From: Sipunculus nudus
Lineage: Eukaryota > Annelida > Sipuncula > Golfingiida > Sipunculidae
Assembly: GCA_026874595.1 (NCBI GenBank)
Contig: CM049312.1
Location: 66,002,929 to 66,066,928, forward strand
Length of the DNA: 64,000 nucleotides
Direction of reading: 5' to 3'
Shown here: positions 48,498-62,600 of the stretch, piece by piece
How positions within the stretch are numbered: position 1 is the first letter of the stretch
Layout: every line of letters begins with the position of its first letter
Notes under the pieces: generated by a model
Told to the model about the DNA's origin: nothing
The model's input: only the letters and a program-made list of their open reading frames with translations
The model's database searches: none
Program-made: the position numbers and the translations under genes

Positions 48498-49225
48498 GCC
48501 ATCCAAAGCCTTTTTTCACACACTTCCCACAGCCTGTTTCCTGAACTCTTTGCTGCATCTTTCTTTCACACTTTTAGAAGTTTCTCTACTGCCCATGCAC
48601 ATATCAGAGTCCATGTCATACCATCTTATTTTCTCCAATTCAGACCCTTATCATTCTCCTTATAGCTGACAAACGATTTCTTGCACACAGTAAATTCAAA
48701 TGAAAAGAGCTGTGGCCAGTATTTAAGAATTGCTGAGTATTGAGTACTTGCTGCATACTTTCTGCGGCCTCCTGAGAAGCTGCAGACTGTTTGAGGCTAG
48801 CAGTACCCTTTTCTGCATAATCTTCCTGCAGCCAAACTTGGTTGCCGCAACTGTGCATTGATCAGCTCACCGTACAAAAAGTCATTCGTGACAGTTTCTT
48901 TTTGCTAAGGGTATTTAACCCTCTGGGGGTTTGAATAGGTCCCTTTAAGCTATAAACAGCCCCTTTATACTGGACTGAAGCTGAATGGTTTTTTCAGCTT
49001 CTCTGTATTGTTGCATTCATAAAATAATCTCATGGATATTTTTGTACAGAGAGAATTTAAAACCTAATGTCTCTGGAAAGTCTTGTCTCTCACATATAGT
49101 TCATCTATGGTGTATTATCTTTGATAGACCAAGTAATAGGCTATTGCCAGACATACTTATTTCTCTGATATTGATAATTATAAACATAATTTGCAAAACA
49201 TTTCTTTAAAAAATGATTACTGGTA

Positions 49226-50035
49226 ATGCTAGTAATGCTATGGGTCATGCTGTTGTTACAGGTCACATAAAAGCAGACCAAACTTTTTGCTTGTGAAGCT
49301 TACTTTTCTAGTGAAGTGGTTGGAATGCCGGACATGTGTGCCACTGACATAGTTTTTAATTCCAGATCAGCTCAATATTTTCCCCCTTAGTAATTTTTCT
49401 TCGTATCAAAAGGGACTCAGGATGGCGACAAACTTTGTTGCCCGGGGAAAAGTGGTTTGAAGTAATCAGGCTATTACTGCCACCTAGTACACTGAAGGTG
49501 TTACTCCTGGGATAGTCTTGTTCTGATAGCAGAATGCTCTTAAGAGTGGGTGTGTTACAGGGTGACATAGGAGCCACCCAGACTGTCTGGCTAGTGAAGC
49601 GGTTGGAACTCCAGACGTGGGTCACCTACATTGGTTGTAATCCTGGACCAGCCTAAATATTTTCCCTTGAGGAATTTGTCTTTGTTACAAATTGAAGCTC
49701 GTTCAAAATGATTGCAAACATTGTGGCCAGGGGGAATGGTGCTGTGAAGTAAGTGGGCATTTACTGCCACCAAGTTCACGGAAGGTGTGACTCCTGGTAT
49801 AGTCTTGTTCTGATAGCAGCAGGCTCTGAAGAGGGGATATGTTATAGGGTGACATAAAAGCGGACTGAACTGTCTCCCGGTTAGGATGCCAGACATGTGT
49901 GCCACCAACATGGGTTGGAATCCCAGACCAGCCCAAAATTTGTCCCCAGAGCAATTTTACTTTGTAACAAAAGATAGCTCCTCAAAATTGATTGCAGACT
50001 TTGTGGCCGGGGGAATGGTGGTTTGAAGTATTTTT
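49226..50035 (+). repeat. SINE-B tandem array (three monomers)
   Basis: Monomers of about 260-290 bp share a tRNA-like head (TAGTGAAG(C/T)GGTTGGAA..., then GGGTTGGAATCCCAGACCAG), a body (AAATTTGTCCCCAGAGCAAT, GTGGCC(G)GGGG) and a tail (TACTGCCACCAAGTTCAC, TCTTGTTCTGATAGCAG). Repeated in unit 2 at 57152-57955. The minus-strand frames here are shadows of the repeat. Confidence 0.65.
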
Positions 50036-52899
50036 TAAGCTCAGCTGACTATAAGTCATCTGAGCTATAGTCGTGATCTATTGTCCGTCGTCCGTCCGTC
50101 TGTCTGTTCGTCCGTCCGTCTGTCTGTCTGGATGTCTGTCCGTAAGACTGGCACGTTTCGACACCGTTGGACCTACGAATCTGAAATTGGGCATACAGTT
50201 AGATGTCCCCAAAATCTCCTACCATGCCGAAAATTGGGTCAATAGGACTACGTTCCTTCGAAATATTAAGGAAAAACCTCAATTTTTTATTAGAAATCTA
50301 TTTTTACACTTCAGGACTACCTAATATCTAAACCACTCATCTGGTTTTCTTCATATTCCATAAATATTCCTCTATATAGTTCCTATGTACATGCCAGAAA
50401 TTAAGTCAGTATTGTTTAATTTAAAAAAGTTATGGGCCCAAACATAATGGACTTTGTAAAAAAATCAGGAAAGATATTTGGTCACTTAAGACCAAAAGTG
50501 TTAAAGGTAGGGACTTTTTTTCAGTAATACAACTTTAATTAATCAAAATTTAATTGTATACCAAAAATTAGATCAAAATCTGTTAAATTTTTTTAAATAT
50601 TGGCAAAAATATAAAATTGGTACCTTAAATTTTGCCCAACTTTGGCCACGCCATGTTTTTTTCCTGTAAGTACTGTGGATTTAATTTTCACAGCATGTAC
50701 ACATAAGGATTTAATCTGTTAAAATCTGAAATTTGAAAATAAAAGCTGCAAAATTAGGCTATAGTTATTGAATTTTTTTAGAGGCTCTTGTTGTATTCCC
50801 TTACATTGTCAAGCAGTCCACTTTGATGACTGTAGGTCATTCAGTGCACATCTCTATGCTCCCCAGGCTGTTGGCATAATTTTAGATGTCCCCAAAATCT
50901 CCTACCAAACCGAAAATTAGATCATTAGGACTTCGTTCCTTCGAGATATTAAGGAAAAACCTCCGTTTTCCATAAAAAAAGCCATTGTTACACTTCAAGG
51001 CTGCCTAATATCAAAACCACTGATCTGTTTTTGATCATATTTAGTATTCACGTTCTTTCATACATTTTCTATGAACATACCAAAAATTAGGTCAGTATTG
51101 GGTTTTATTTTGAAGTTATGGGCCAAAATATAATGCAGTTTTTAAAAAAAATCAGGAAATTTATTTTCTCACCTAACATGAGAATTGCTGAACCTAGAGA
51201 CTTTTTTTTAGGAATATAACTTTATTTAATCAAGATTCAATTGTTCACCCAAAATATGAATTTTGCAATTTTTAGCTCAGCTGACTATAAGTCATCTGAG
51301 CTATAGTCGTGGTCCATTGTCCGTCGTCCGTCCGTCTGTCCGTCCGTCCGTCCGTCCGTCCGTAGATGTGGCACGTTTTGAAACCGTAAGACCTAGGAAT
51401 CCAAAATTCGGCATAATGTTAGATGTCCCCAAGATCTCCTACCAAGCCGAAAACTGGGTCTTTGCAACTTCGTTCCTCTGAGAAATTAAGGAAAAACCTT
51501 AATTTTTTATTAAAAACCTATTTTCACACTTTAGGACTGCCTAATATCAAAACCACTCATCTGTTTTTCCTCATATTTACCATAAATATTCCTCTATATA
51601 GTTCCTATGTACATGCCAGAAATTATGTCTGGATTATTTAATTTAAAAAAGTTCTGGGCCCAAACATAATGCATTTTGAAAAAAATAAGGAAAGATATTT
51701 GATCACTTAACACAAAAAATGTTAAAGCTGTGGACCTTTTTTCCAATAATATAACTTCAATTAATCAAAATTAAATTGTATACCCAAAATTAGATGAAAA
51801 TCTTTTAAATTTTTTAAAATATTAATAAAAATAAAAAATTGGTACCTTAAATTTTGCCCAACTTTGACCATGGCACGTTTTTTTCCTGTAAGTACTGTGG
51901 ATTTAATTTTCACAGCATGTTTTTGTCAGCATTTCAACTGTTAACACCAAAAATTTGAAACCAGTTGATCAAAAACTGTAGATTTTAATCAAGTTTTCAA
52001 GCACCATGTAACATATTGTTTACATCAAGCTAGTGTTATGCAGTTTGCAAAAGCTCAGCTCCCCAGCTTCAGCTCTAAGTTCCTTAAATTCAGCATACAG
52101 TTAGATGTCTCCAAAATCCCCTACCATGCCAAGAATTTGGTCACTAGGACTTAATACCTTCGAGATATTAATGAAAAACTTCATTTTTCCATTAAAAATC
52201 CATTGTTACACTTCAAGACTGCCTAATATCAAAACCACTGATCTGACTTTAATCATAAACAATATACATATTTTTCATTCTCTATGCACATCCCAGAATG
52301 ATGTCAGTATTGCGTAATTGTTTTAAGTTATGGGCCCAAACATAATGCACTTTGTAAAAAATCAAGAAATATATTTACTCCCTTAACAAGGGCATTGCTA
52401 GAGATATTTTTGTCAGGGATGTAACATTATTTAATCAAGATTCAATTGAATACCCAAAATTAGTTCTGAATTTTTCAAATTTTATAAGTTATTAGTATAA
52501 ATATAAAATTAGTACCTTAAATTTTGCCCAACTGTGACCATGGCACGTTTGTTTCCCGTGAGCACTGTTGATATAATTTTCATATCATGCACACATAAGG
52601 ATTTCAGTTTTTTAGTTTAGAAAGCTGAAAGAAATTGGCCAAAAATTGTAGCTTTTATTAATGTTTTTTATGAGACCCTGTCAGACTTTGGCTCTCTCCA
52701 GCCCCTCTTGAGTCACCTGTATGTTGACCTTGTTGACCTTTCATCAAATTATGCACGCTTGAGGCAAGGCATACAGGAATCCAGGCAGCTTATGGCCAGC
52801 CACAGTTGATCCAGGTGTCCAACCCAACTCATCTAGTAGTTTTAACCAACAACATAACAATAAACAACAAATTAATAAATTTTTATTGGTTTTTAATAA

Positions 52900-53860
52900 C
52901 AAATTAAAGAAAAATAGAAAAGGAATTTGTTAGTTTATAATAACAGGAAATTAAATTGCAGTTACTGATGATATAAGAATCTTGTATCGATGGGTAGAAT
53001 GTCACATATTCCAAATAACACCATGCAGTCACCTATGGCATTTTTCAGTTCAATTTTAATGATAAAGAAGTAAATCATATTATTCATTACTAATCATTAG
53101 GGATCATATGAAGGAAATTAATGATAGACAAAGATGCAGTTGATAATATTAATCTAGATTCCTACTGTGTCTAGTGTGTACATTGATGTGAAATTAGTCC
53201 AAAATGAATTTTTTACAGTTATTTTTTAATATAAATAAAAGCCATAAAACCAGGTACTTATGATCATTATTTAAATGTGTGAATTTTGTATATTCTGGAT
53301 TCTCAACATCATTGTTTGGTGAAAATTGAATAAATACCAGACATGGTGCGAATACTTTGTAATTGTATTTAAATACAAATATGATTATGTACTCCATTAT
53401 AAAATTTCTTGCATAAAGAATGGGAATTCAGGTAAAAATGAAAGTATATGAATATATCGTGCAAATACTTTCAAAATGTATTCATGAATGCATTCATGAA
53501 TATATTCTTTAATATTATTTTAATAATCATATCAGTTATATTTCATTTTAAACAATCATATGATTCTCTTATTATTTTTATCAAAATTATATTTGGGACA
53601 ATATTTGTAATTTTTTTTAATAAATAGTTAAACTCTTATATTATATGTTCTGCTTATAAGTTATATGGCCAAGTCAAAATCTGTGTGACAATAGTACTCC
53701 AATTGTTAATAAAATAAATGAAATCAATCCTCTTCCCTGTCTCCAAAGGTACTATCAAAATCATACATAAGCTAAACAACAACAACTCATAATACAGCTT
53801 ATATTTATTACCACACAAAACTAGCATGTGCCTCATTTCTAAATAATATTTTTTTATCAT
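52900..53860. other. AT-rich tail of E3, no gene
   Basis: Short frames only. Includes a 24-bp perfect palindrome at 53479-53502. Confidence 0.5.
53479..53502. repeat. 24-bp perfect palindrome
   Basis: Built on two ATTCATGAAT arms around a central GC. Every base is matched from 53479 to 53502. Confidence 0.85.
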
Positions 53861-54764
53861 ATATAACAGCTGAGCGTCGTGACCCATAGGTCCCTTGTTT
53901 CAAGTTATTTGCATAAATAAAAAATCAATACCTTAAATTTTGTCCAACTTTGGCACTGTTGATTTAATTTTCACAGCATATAATCATAAGGATTTAATCT
54001 TTTAAAATCTGAAATTTCAAAGAAATTGATTGGAAAGAATAGCTTTTATTCATGTTTTCATACACCATGTCAAGTGTTGTTTACATCTAGCCCACCTAGT
54101 AGTACAGCCTTCACTTGCATTATGTAACACACCCCAGGCAGCTTGCCTTGGCTAAGCTTGGCCACTACCAGCAGGCTTCCCCTCTGCCCTGCACTCCCCC
54201 CCCCCCCCCAGATGGTGCATAAACTAGATGAATGTTATTATTTTCTGTATTTGATTCATTCTTATTCTAGGCTATGCTACTTTTTAGATTTTGTATTGTA
54301 CCAGGGTTACAATGATTAAAGTGTACATTAAATTTTGTCCACAAAGTGGTGTATTGCTGTGAAAGTGTGGATGTTTATCAGATAAGTAATTCCTTACTTC
54401 AGAAGAGTAAAAACTTCACCAGGTGTGAAATTGACTATTAATTCCAGTAATAAATTAAAACTGGGATAGTAATTAGCACAATGATATTGTTTGTCCCTCA
54501 TTCAACCAACAGTGTGTATACTTTATTTGAAAAGATGTTTTATTTTATCAAATTTACTGAATCTTTTATTTTTTTGGTGAATAAAATTAAGCATGTACTG
54601 AAAACTCCAGTGTGCAAAACTTTTTAATAGTGATTCAAGGAATATTCTCGTAGATGCCATGTTGTGGCATTATTTTCTTTTAAATTCAGTTTAAACATTT
54701 ATGATTTAAAAATAATAAAATATATGTGTATGCATAATATGACCCAATATGAGCTACACTCTGG

Positions 54765-54895
54765 ATATATGATGATTGCAACTTTTGCAACAATTCTAAT
54801 ATTTAAACATAGTTTCAGTTTTTTACTCTGTATATATAATGATTGCAACTTTTGCAACAATTCTAATATTTTAACTTATATTTTCAGTTTTTTTA
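54765..54895. repeat. Two-copy tandem repeat, about 68 bp
   Basis: TGATTGCAACTTTTGCAACA and the following AATATT...TTTCAGTTTTTT occur twice in succession. Confidence 0.8.
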
Positions 54896-57800
54896 TTAAA
54901 AATTTATAAAACCTGTAAATAAAAAAAATGATTCAGATAAAAACTTCTTCATGGAAAAAGTGGATATGCTTAAAACAAATAGGCTTATATATAAACTTAA
55001 ATGCATTATTCCCTTGAAAGCAAAATAAAGGTATTAGTCCATTCTGTCCACTTGCCTGTCCATCTGTAAATTTTCATATGCATCACAGTATCTCAAAACT
55101 TTACTGTTTTTCTTCATGACAGTCTTTTCTTACTCTGTGTCTTTTTAACAACATGGTCTAGTCATCTTGTCTTAACTTTTTGTGGCTTTGTCAGTATGTC
55201 TGTCTGTCTGTCATAATGTACCTTGTCAAGACTAAAGAGATATTGTGTCATACAGTCACAAATTCATAAATCACTTCATCAGCATAGTTAACCATAACTT
55301 CATATCTGTCAAATTGAAAGCTTGCAGGCTACCATACACTTTAGATCCTTCAACAAATAGCCTTATCATCATTCTACTACTGCTTATTACTGCTGTCATT
55401 GCATTCATAATTGCTCACATATTTCACGATTTTCAACCCCACCTAAATAAATAAAAATAAACCACTATATTTTACTCTATTAATCCATCAGTCAGGTAAT
55501 TTCATTTATCATTTACTCACATATTACATTACATTCCTTTATAATAGCCCAACATGTCCATGATATTCATAAGCTTTCTCGACTCGATATAGTATCACAG
55601 TGGAGAAACATTTATAGTCCAATCACGATCAGCTGAGCGCCGTGACCCATGGGTCCCTTGTTGTAATTACCGCCACCTAGTTCACCAAAAGTGTGACTCC
55701 TGGGAAAGTTGATCTTGTTCTGATAGCAGAACACTCTAAAGAGGGGGTTGTGTTACTGGGTGACATAAAAGTGGACTGAACTTTCTCGCTAGTGAAGCTT
55801 GCTTTTCTAGCAATGCGGTCGGAACGCCAGATGGGTGTGCCAATGACATGGGTTGGAATCCTGGACCAGCCCAAAATTTTTTCCCAGAGCAATTTATCTT
55901 TGTAACAAATGGAGGCTTGTCCAAAATGAAGGCAAACTTTGTGGCCCGGGGAATGGTGGTTTAAAGTATTTTTGTAATTACCGCCAACTTGTTCACCAAA
56001 AATGTGACTCCTGATCACTATTATGATCTGTTTCTTTCAACAGTGGATGGCTAATATTGAAAATATTTTTATAAAAATGTGTACAATTTGTATAACAAGC
56101 TTTTAAAAAGAAGGAGACAGTTCTCATTACCCAGTATGGAAACTCTGTAGTACGAAGGAGTTCCAGGCCTCATCTTCATTTGTCTAGTGGACCTAGCACA
56201 AGCAAAATGTTGCACAGCACCTGTTGTGACCCCTTGTGTTGAGCGCCTTTCCTTTTGTCACCAGTCACAGGTGATTGTTTCAGCTGGCTGTGTGAATGCA
56301 TTACATTTAAGCTGGATCTGCCAGGAGGTTACCAGTGATGATGTAAGATAATACATGCATGCTGCTGGCTGAAACAAACATACCTGCTCAATAGGACAGG
56401 CAAACAACACATGGGGTCACACAGCCATCCAAAGCCTTTTTTCACACACTTCCCACAGCCTGTTTCCTGAACTCTTTGCTGCATCTTTCTTTCACACTTT
56501 TAGAAGTTTCTCTACTGCCCATGCACATATCAGAGTCCATGTCATACCATCTTATTTTCTCCAATTCAGACCCTTATCATTCTCCTTATAGCTGACAAAC
56601 GATTTCTTGCACACAGTAAATTCAAATGAAAAGAGCTGTGGCCAGTATTTAAGAATTGCTGAGTATTGAGTACTTGCTGCATACTTTCTGCGGCCTCCTG
56701 AGAAGCTGCAGACTGTTTGAGGCTAGCAGTACCCTTTCTGCATAATCTTCCTGCAGCCAAACTTGGTTGCCACAACTGTGCATTGATCAGCTCACCGTAC
56801 AAAAAGTCATTCATGACAGTTTCTTTTTGCTAAGGGTATTTAACCCTCTGGGGGTTTGAATAGGTCCCTTTAAGCTATAAACAGCCCCTTTATACTGGAC
56901 TGAAGCTGAATGGTTTTTTCAGCTTCTCTGTATTGTTGCATTCATAAAATAATCTCATTGATATTTTTGTACAGAGAGAATTTAAAACCTTATGTCTCTG
57001 GAAAGTCTTGTCTCTCACATATAGTTCATCTATGGTGTATTATCTTTGATAGACCAAGTAATAGGCTATTGCCAGACATACTTATTTCTCTGATATTGAT
57101 AATTATAAACATAATTTGCAAAACATTTCTTTAAAAAATGATTACTGGTAATGCTAGTAATGCTATGGGTCATGCTGTTGTTACAGGTCACATAAAAGCA
57201 GACCAAACTTTTTGCTTGTGAAGCTTACTTTTCTAGTGAAGTGGTTGGAATGCCGGACATGTGTGCCACTGACATAGTTTTTAATTCCAGATCAGCTCAA
57301 TATTTTCCCCCTTAGTAATTTTTCTTCGTATCAAAAGGGACTCAGGATGGCGACAAACTTTGTGGCCCGGGGAAAAGTGGTTTGAAGTAATCAGGCTATT
57401 ACTGCCACCCAGTACACTGAAGGTGTTACTCCTGGGATAGTTTTGTTCTGATAGCAGAATGCTCTTAAGAGTGGGTGTGTTACAGGGTGACATAGGAGCC
57501 ACCCAGACTGTCTGGCTAGTGAAGCGGTTGGAACTCCAGACGTGGGTCACCTACATTGGTTGTAATCCTGGACCAGCCTAAATATTTTCCCTTGAGGAAT
57601 TTGTCTTTGTTACAAATTGAAGCTCGTTCAAAATGATTGCAAACATTGTGGCCAGGGGGAATGGTGCTGTGAAGTAAGTGGGCATTTACTGCCACCAAGT
57701 TCACGGAAGGTGTGACTCCTGGTATAGTCTTGTTCTGATAGCAGCAGGCTCTGAAGAGGGGATATGTTATAGGGTGACATAAAAGCGGACTGAACTGTCT

Positions 57801-57955
57801 CCCGGTTGGGATGCTAGACATGTGTGCCACCAACATGGGTTGGAATCCCAGACCAGCCCAAAATTTGTCCCCAGAGCAATTTTACTTTGTAACAAAAGAT
57901 AGCTCCTCAAAATTGATTGCAGACTTTGTGGCCGGGGGAATGGTGGTTTGAAGTA

Positions 57956-58019
57956 TTTTTAGCTCAGCTGACTATAAGTCATCTGAGCTATAGTCGTGAT
58001 CTATTGTCCGTCGTCCTTC

Positions 58020-58053
<34 letters not shown>

Positions 58054-58384
58054 GATGTCCGTCCGTAAGACTGGCACGTTTTGACACCGTTGGACCTACG
58101 AATCTGAAATTGGGCATACAGTTAGATGTCCCCAAAATCTCCTACCATGCCGAAAATTGGGTCAATAGGACTACGTTCCTTCGAAATATTAAGGAAAAAC
58201 CTCAATTTTTTATTAGAAATCTATTTTTACACTTCAGGACTACCTAATATCTAAACCACTCATCTGGTTTTCTTCATATTCCATAAATATTCCTCTATAT
58301 AGTTCCTATGTACATGCCATAAATTAAGTCAGTATTGTTTAATTTAAAAAAGTTATGGGCCCAAACATAATGGACTTTGTAAAA
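57956..58384 (+). mobile_element. Left part of the duplicated E2, cut by E4
   Basis: Same as 50036-50461; the continuation appears at 63806 after E4 and runs off the window end. Confidence 0.85.
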
Positions 58385-58701
58385 CAAGTGACCCATGGGT
58401 CATGACGCTCAGCTGACTGGGAAGAGATTCGCAAAAGGAAATTTTATCATCAGAATGGTAGTATATACCCATTCAACTGAAGCATCAAACAGATTAACCA
58501 ACAGGCCAAGATTTAGTCTGTATTTATATATCTCAAAAATAGAGAAAAATGTGTAAACTTTTAAAACTAGAATACGGGTAACCGACAAGTGACTACGTGT
58601 ATCTGCCAAAATGGGATAGTGAGGCATGGATTAAGTGGCAAGGGGAAATAGAGTGAGGTATGTTGCATATTAGCATGGATGTCTGCAGCCTAAATGTGTA
58701 T

Positions 58702-59640
58702 GTAGGTTGTGCCACCTACCACAAATCCAGAAAGCTGTCCAAGTTGTATACACCTGCAAAATTTTAGGCAGAAAAGTCAAACCACTACATGTATATGAGC
58801 GATTTTTGCCCATGGCAGACAAACAGACAAACACTGTGCAAAAATCTTTGCAGGTAACCCCTCCAGTTTTGTGTATGATAAAGACCTATGTGAGATCTAA
58901 ACACATGCACAGTTTTGGCCCAATCGGTCAAATGGTTCCTGAGATATGAGCTTGGATGTGTCCAGCGTTAACTAGAATGTAGGTGGCGCCACCTGTCATA
59001 AAATCAAGAAAGCTGTCCACGATGTATAAACCTGCAAAATTTTAGGCAGTTATGTCGAACCACTACAGAGAAATGAGTAATTTTAGGCCACGGCAGACTA
59101 ACAGACAGACACTGTGCAAACATTGTTACAGGTGGCACCACCATTTTTTGTGTATGTTACAGAGCTATCAAAGGGCTACATTTGTATAAATTTTATTTCC
59201 TGATCGGTCAAACGGTTCCCGAGATATAAGCTTGGATGTCATCAGCGTGAACGTGAATGTAGGTGGCGCCACCTGTCATAAAATCAAGAAAGCTATCCTG
59301 GATGTATTCACATGACAAATTTCAGGAGAATTAGTCAATTCACTGCAGAGGTATGAATGATTTAAACCCAAGGCAGATGAACAGATGGACACTGTGCAAA
59401 CATGGTTACAGGTGGCGCCACCATTTTTGTGTATGTTATAAAGCAATCCAAGGGCTATATTTGTATCAATTTTATTTCCTGATCGGTCAAACGGTTCCCG
59501 AGATATGAGGGTTTATGAGTGGAAACAGACCCACAAATGGACACTGGATAGAGGGGAAAGGTCAGAGGTCAATGCAAATTGGTTAGGCACCAGTTCACAT
59601 GTGACCCGATAATAGGTGTAAGTTTGGGAAAAATAGGTCC
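58702..59640. repeat. E4 cargo array 1: about 279-bp units (three)
   Basis: Units start at about 58702, 58980 and 59259 with GTAGGTGGCGCCACCTGTCA or a close variant, and share 'caagaaagct.tcc', 'gcag(a/t)(c/g)(a/t)aacaga', 'cactgtgcaaa' and 'gatcggtcaaacggttcc'. Confidence 0.85.
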
Positions 59641-59689
59641 ATTAGTCTCCGAGGAGCTCTCTGGAAACGAACGCCCCTGCGGCGGAGGA

Positions 59690-62600
59690 ACTTGGTCAAA
59701 AATATAGTATCCGCAAAACTTCGTTTTGGTGGATACAAAAATACAGGTGGCTCCACCAGTCTGAAGAAACTAATAAAAACACTTAATGGTCAATATCCAT
59801 GCAAAAAATCATGGTGATCTCTGCATTAGTTGTTCAGATACTTCAGTTTTTGTATTAAATTGTCCATTATTCTGAGGGATACTTCGGAGTCCTATAGCTT
59901 GAAGGATATGGGTAACAGAGACCTAATTTCAAGTTTCCACAGGCACCTTTCATGGGCCTCCTTGCATGACAAGAATGAAGATTCTAGGTCCAGTTGTTGC
60001 GATTTGTACCCTGTTGACAGATAACCACATTTTTAAAGGTCTCAAAAAAAAGAAAAAAATTCGTAAAAATTTGAAAAAAAAATAGAGGTGGCACACCCAG
60101 TCTGCAGAAACTGATGGAACAGCTCATGATCAATATGTATGCCGAAAATCATGACCATCAGTGTTGTAGTTATTGAAATACTGCAGTTTTTGTATCAAAT
60201 TTTCCATTATTCTGGGGGGGGGGTATTTTGGACCCATACAGCTTAAAGAATATGGGTAACAGAGACCTTATTTCAAGTTTCCATGGAGACTTTTCATGGG
60301 TCTCCCTGTGTGTCAAGAATGAAGATTCTTGGTCCAGTTTTTATGATTTGTGCCCTGTTAACAGATGTTCATATCTTTAAAGGTCTCAAAAATACAGAAA
60401 AATTTCGTAAAAAAAAACGAACAAATACAGGTGGTGCCACCAGTCTGCAGAAACTTATGAAACACTCCATGATCAATATCCATGCAAACAATTATGGTTA
60501 TCTCTGCATTAGTTGTTCAGTTACTTTAGCTTTTGTATCAAATTTTCCATTATTCTGAGCTGTACTTTGGAGTGCCATAGCTCAAAGGATATGGGTAACA
60601 GAGACCAAATTTCAGGTTTCCATGGAGACTTATCATGGGTCTCCCTGTGTGTCAAGAACGAAGATTCTAGGTCCAGTCGTTACGATTTGTACCCTGTTGA
60701 CAGATAACTACATCCTTAAAGGTCTCAAAAATGGTGAAAACAATTCGTGAACATTGAAAAATACAGGTGGCGCCACCAGTCTGCACAAACTGATGAAACA
60801 TCTCATGATCAATATGTATGTCGAAAATCATGACCATCAGTGATGTAGTTAATGAGATATTGAAGTTTTTGTATGAAATTTTTGACTATTCTGGGGGGTA
60901 ATTTTGGGCCCCATAGCTCGAAGGATATGGGTAACAGAGACCTAATTTCTGGTTTCCATGGAGACTTTTCATAGGTCTCTCAGTGTGTCGAAAATGAAGA
61001 TTCTAGGTCCAGTCGTTACGATTTGTGCCACGCTAACAGATGACAGCATCCTCAAAGGTATCAAAAATAGAGGAAAAAATCTTAAAAAATCAAACAGTAC
61101 AGGTGGCGCCACCAGTCTGCAGGAACTGATCGAACATCTCATGATCAATATGTATGCCAAAAATGAAGACCATCAGTGATGTAGTTATTGAGATATTGAA
61201 GTTTTTGTATGAAATTTTTTACTATTCTGGGGGGTACTTTGGGGCCCCATAGCTCGAAGGATATGGGTAACAGAAACCTAATTTCTGGTTTCCATGGAGA
61301 CTTATCATGGGTCTCCCTGTGTGTCAAGAACGAAGATTCTAGGTCCAGTCGTTAAGATTTGTACCCTGTTGACAGATAACTACATCCTTAAAGGTCTCAA
61401 AAATGGAGAAAACAATTTGTGAACATTGAAAAATACAGGTGGCGCCACCAGTCTGCACAAACTGATGAAACATCTCATGATCAATATGTATGTCGAAAAT
61501 CAAGACCATCAGTGATGTAGTTAATGAGATATTGAAGTTTTTGTATGAAATTTTTTACTATTCTGGGGGGTAATTTTGGGCCCCATAGCTCAAAGGATAT
61601 GGGTAACAGAGACCTAATTTCTGGTTTCCATGGAGACTTTTCATAGGTCTCTCAGTGTGTCGAAAATGAAGATTCTAGGTCCAGTCATTACGATTTGTGC
61701 CACGCTAACAGATGACAGCATCCTCAAAGGTCTCAAAAATAGAGGAAAAAATCGTAAAAAATCAAACAGTACAGGTGGCGCCACCAGTCTGCAGGAACTG
61801 ATCTAACATCTCATGATCAATATGTATGCCAAAAATGAAGACCATCAGTGATGTAGTTATTGAGATATTGAAGTTTTTGTATGAAATTTTTTACTATTCT
61901 GGGTGGTATTTTGGGGCCCCATAGCTCAAAGGATATGGGTAACAGAGACCTAATTTCTGGTTTCCATGGAGACTTATCATGGGTCTCCCTGTGTGTCAAG
62001 AACAAAGATTCTAGGTCCAGTCGTTACGATTTGTACCCTGTTGACAGATAACTACATCCTTAAAGGTCTCAAAAATGGAGAAAACAATTCGTGAACATTG
62101 AAAAATACAGGTGGCGCCACCAGTCTGCACAAACTGATGAAACATCTCATGATCAATATGTATGTCGAAAATCATGACCATCAGTGATGTAGTTAATGAG
62201 ATATTGAAGTTTTTGTATGAAATTTTTGACTATTCTGGGGGGTAATTTTGGGCCCCATAGCTCGAAGGATATGGGTAACAGAGACCTAATTTCTGGTTTC
62301 CATGGAGACTTTTCATAGGTCTCTCAGTGTGTCGAAAATGAAGATTCTAGGTCCAGTCATTACGATTTGTGCCACGCTAACAGATGACAGCATCCTCAAA
62401 GGTCTCAAAAATAGAGGAAAAAATAGTAAAAAATCAAACAGTACAGGTGGCGCCACCAGTCTGCAGGAACTGATCTAACATCTCATGATCAATATGTATG
62501 CCAAAAATGAAGACCATCAGTGATGTAGTTATTGAGATATTGAAGTTTTTGTATGAAATTTTTTACTATTCTGGGTGGTATTTTGGGGCCCCATAGCTCA

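Larger units (their letters stand above)
51269..53899 (+). mobile_element. Hairpin-ended element E3, nested in E2
   Basis: Left hairpin AGCTCAGCTGACT-ATA-AGTCATCTGAGCT (51274) with a GTCCGTCC microsatellite. Right end CAGCTGAGCGTCGTGACCCA (53868), then TAGGTCCCTTGTT. The flanking E2 cargo reads continuously across it: GAATTTTGCAATTT before and TCAAGTTATTTGCATAAATA after correspond to adjacent bases in the neighbouring unit at about 52468-52500. It carries its own cargo units of the same type. Confidence 0.72.
50036..55662 (+). mobile_element. Hairpin-ended element E2, itself split by E3
   Basis: The left hairpin starts after GTATTTTT at 50036. The right end is 'CAGCTGAGCGCCGTGACCCA' at 55631 and onward to CCCTTGTT (55662), followed by GTAATTACCGCC. 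The uninterrupted SINE-B sequence GTATTTTTGTAATTACCGCC is present at about 55965, so the target is known. The cargo is a roughly 620-bp tandem unit (50170, 50870, 52085 and fragments). The left part is copied in unit 2 from 57956. Confidence 0.75.
48086..56011. repeat. 7.9-kb tandem duplication, unit 1
   Basis: The sequence from 48086 is repeated from 56012 at an offset of 7926 falling to 7923, almost base for base, to at least 50461/58384. It resumes at 50465/63806 after the E4 insertion. Unit 1 ends where unit 2 begins, so this is a head-to-tail duplication. It contains a SINE-B array and elements E2 and E3. Confidence 0.9.

Noticed and set aside
48640-48858. Minus-strand 72-codon frame with a glutamine/serine-rich product
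   Set aside because: The near-identical copy at 56566-56814 has a 1-bp deletion that shifts its frame, so there is no sign of constraint, and no family resemblance is seen.
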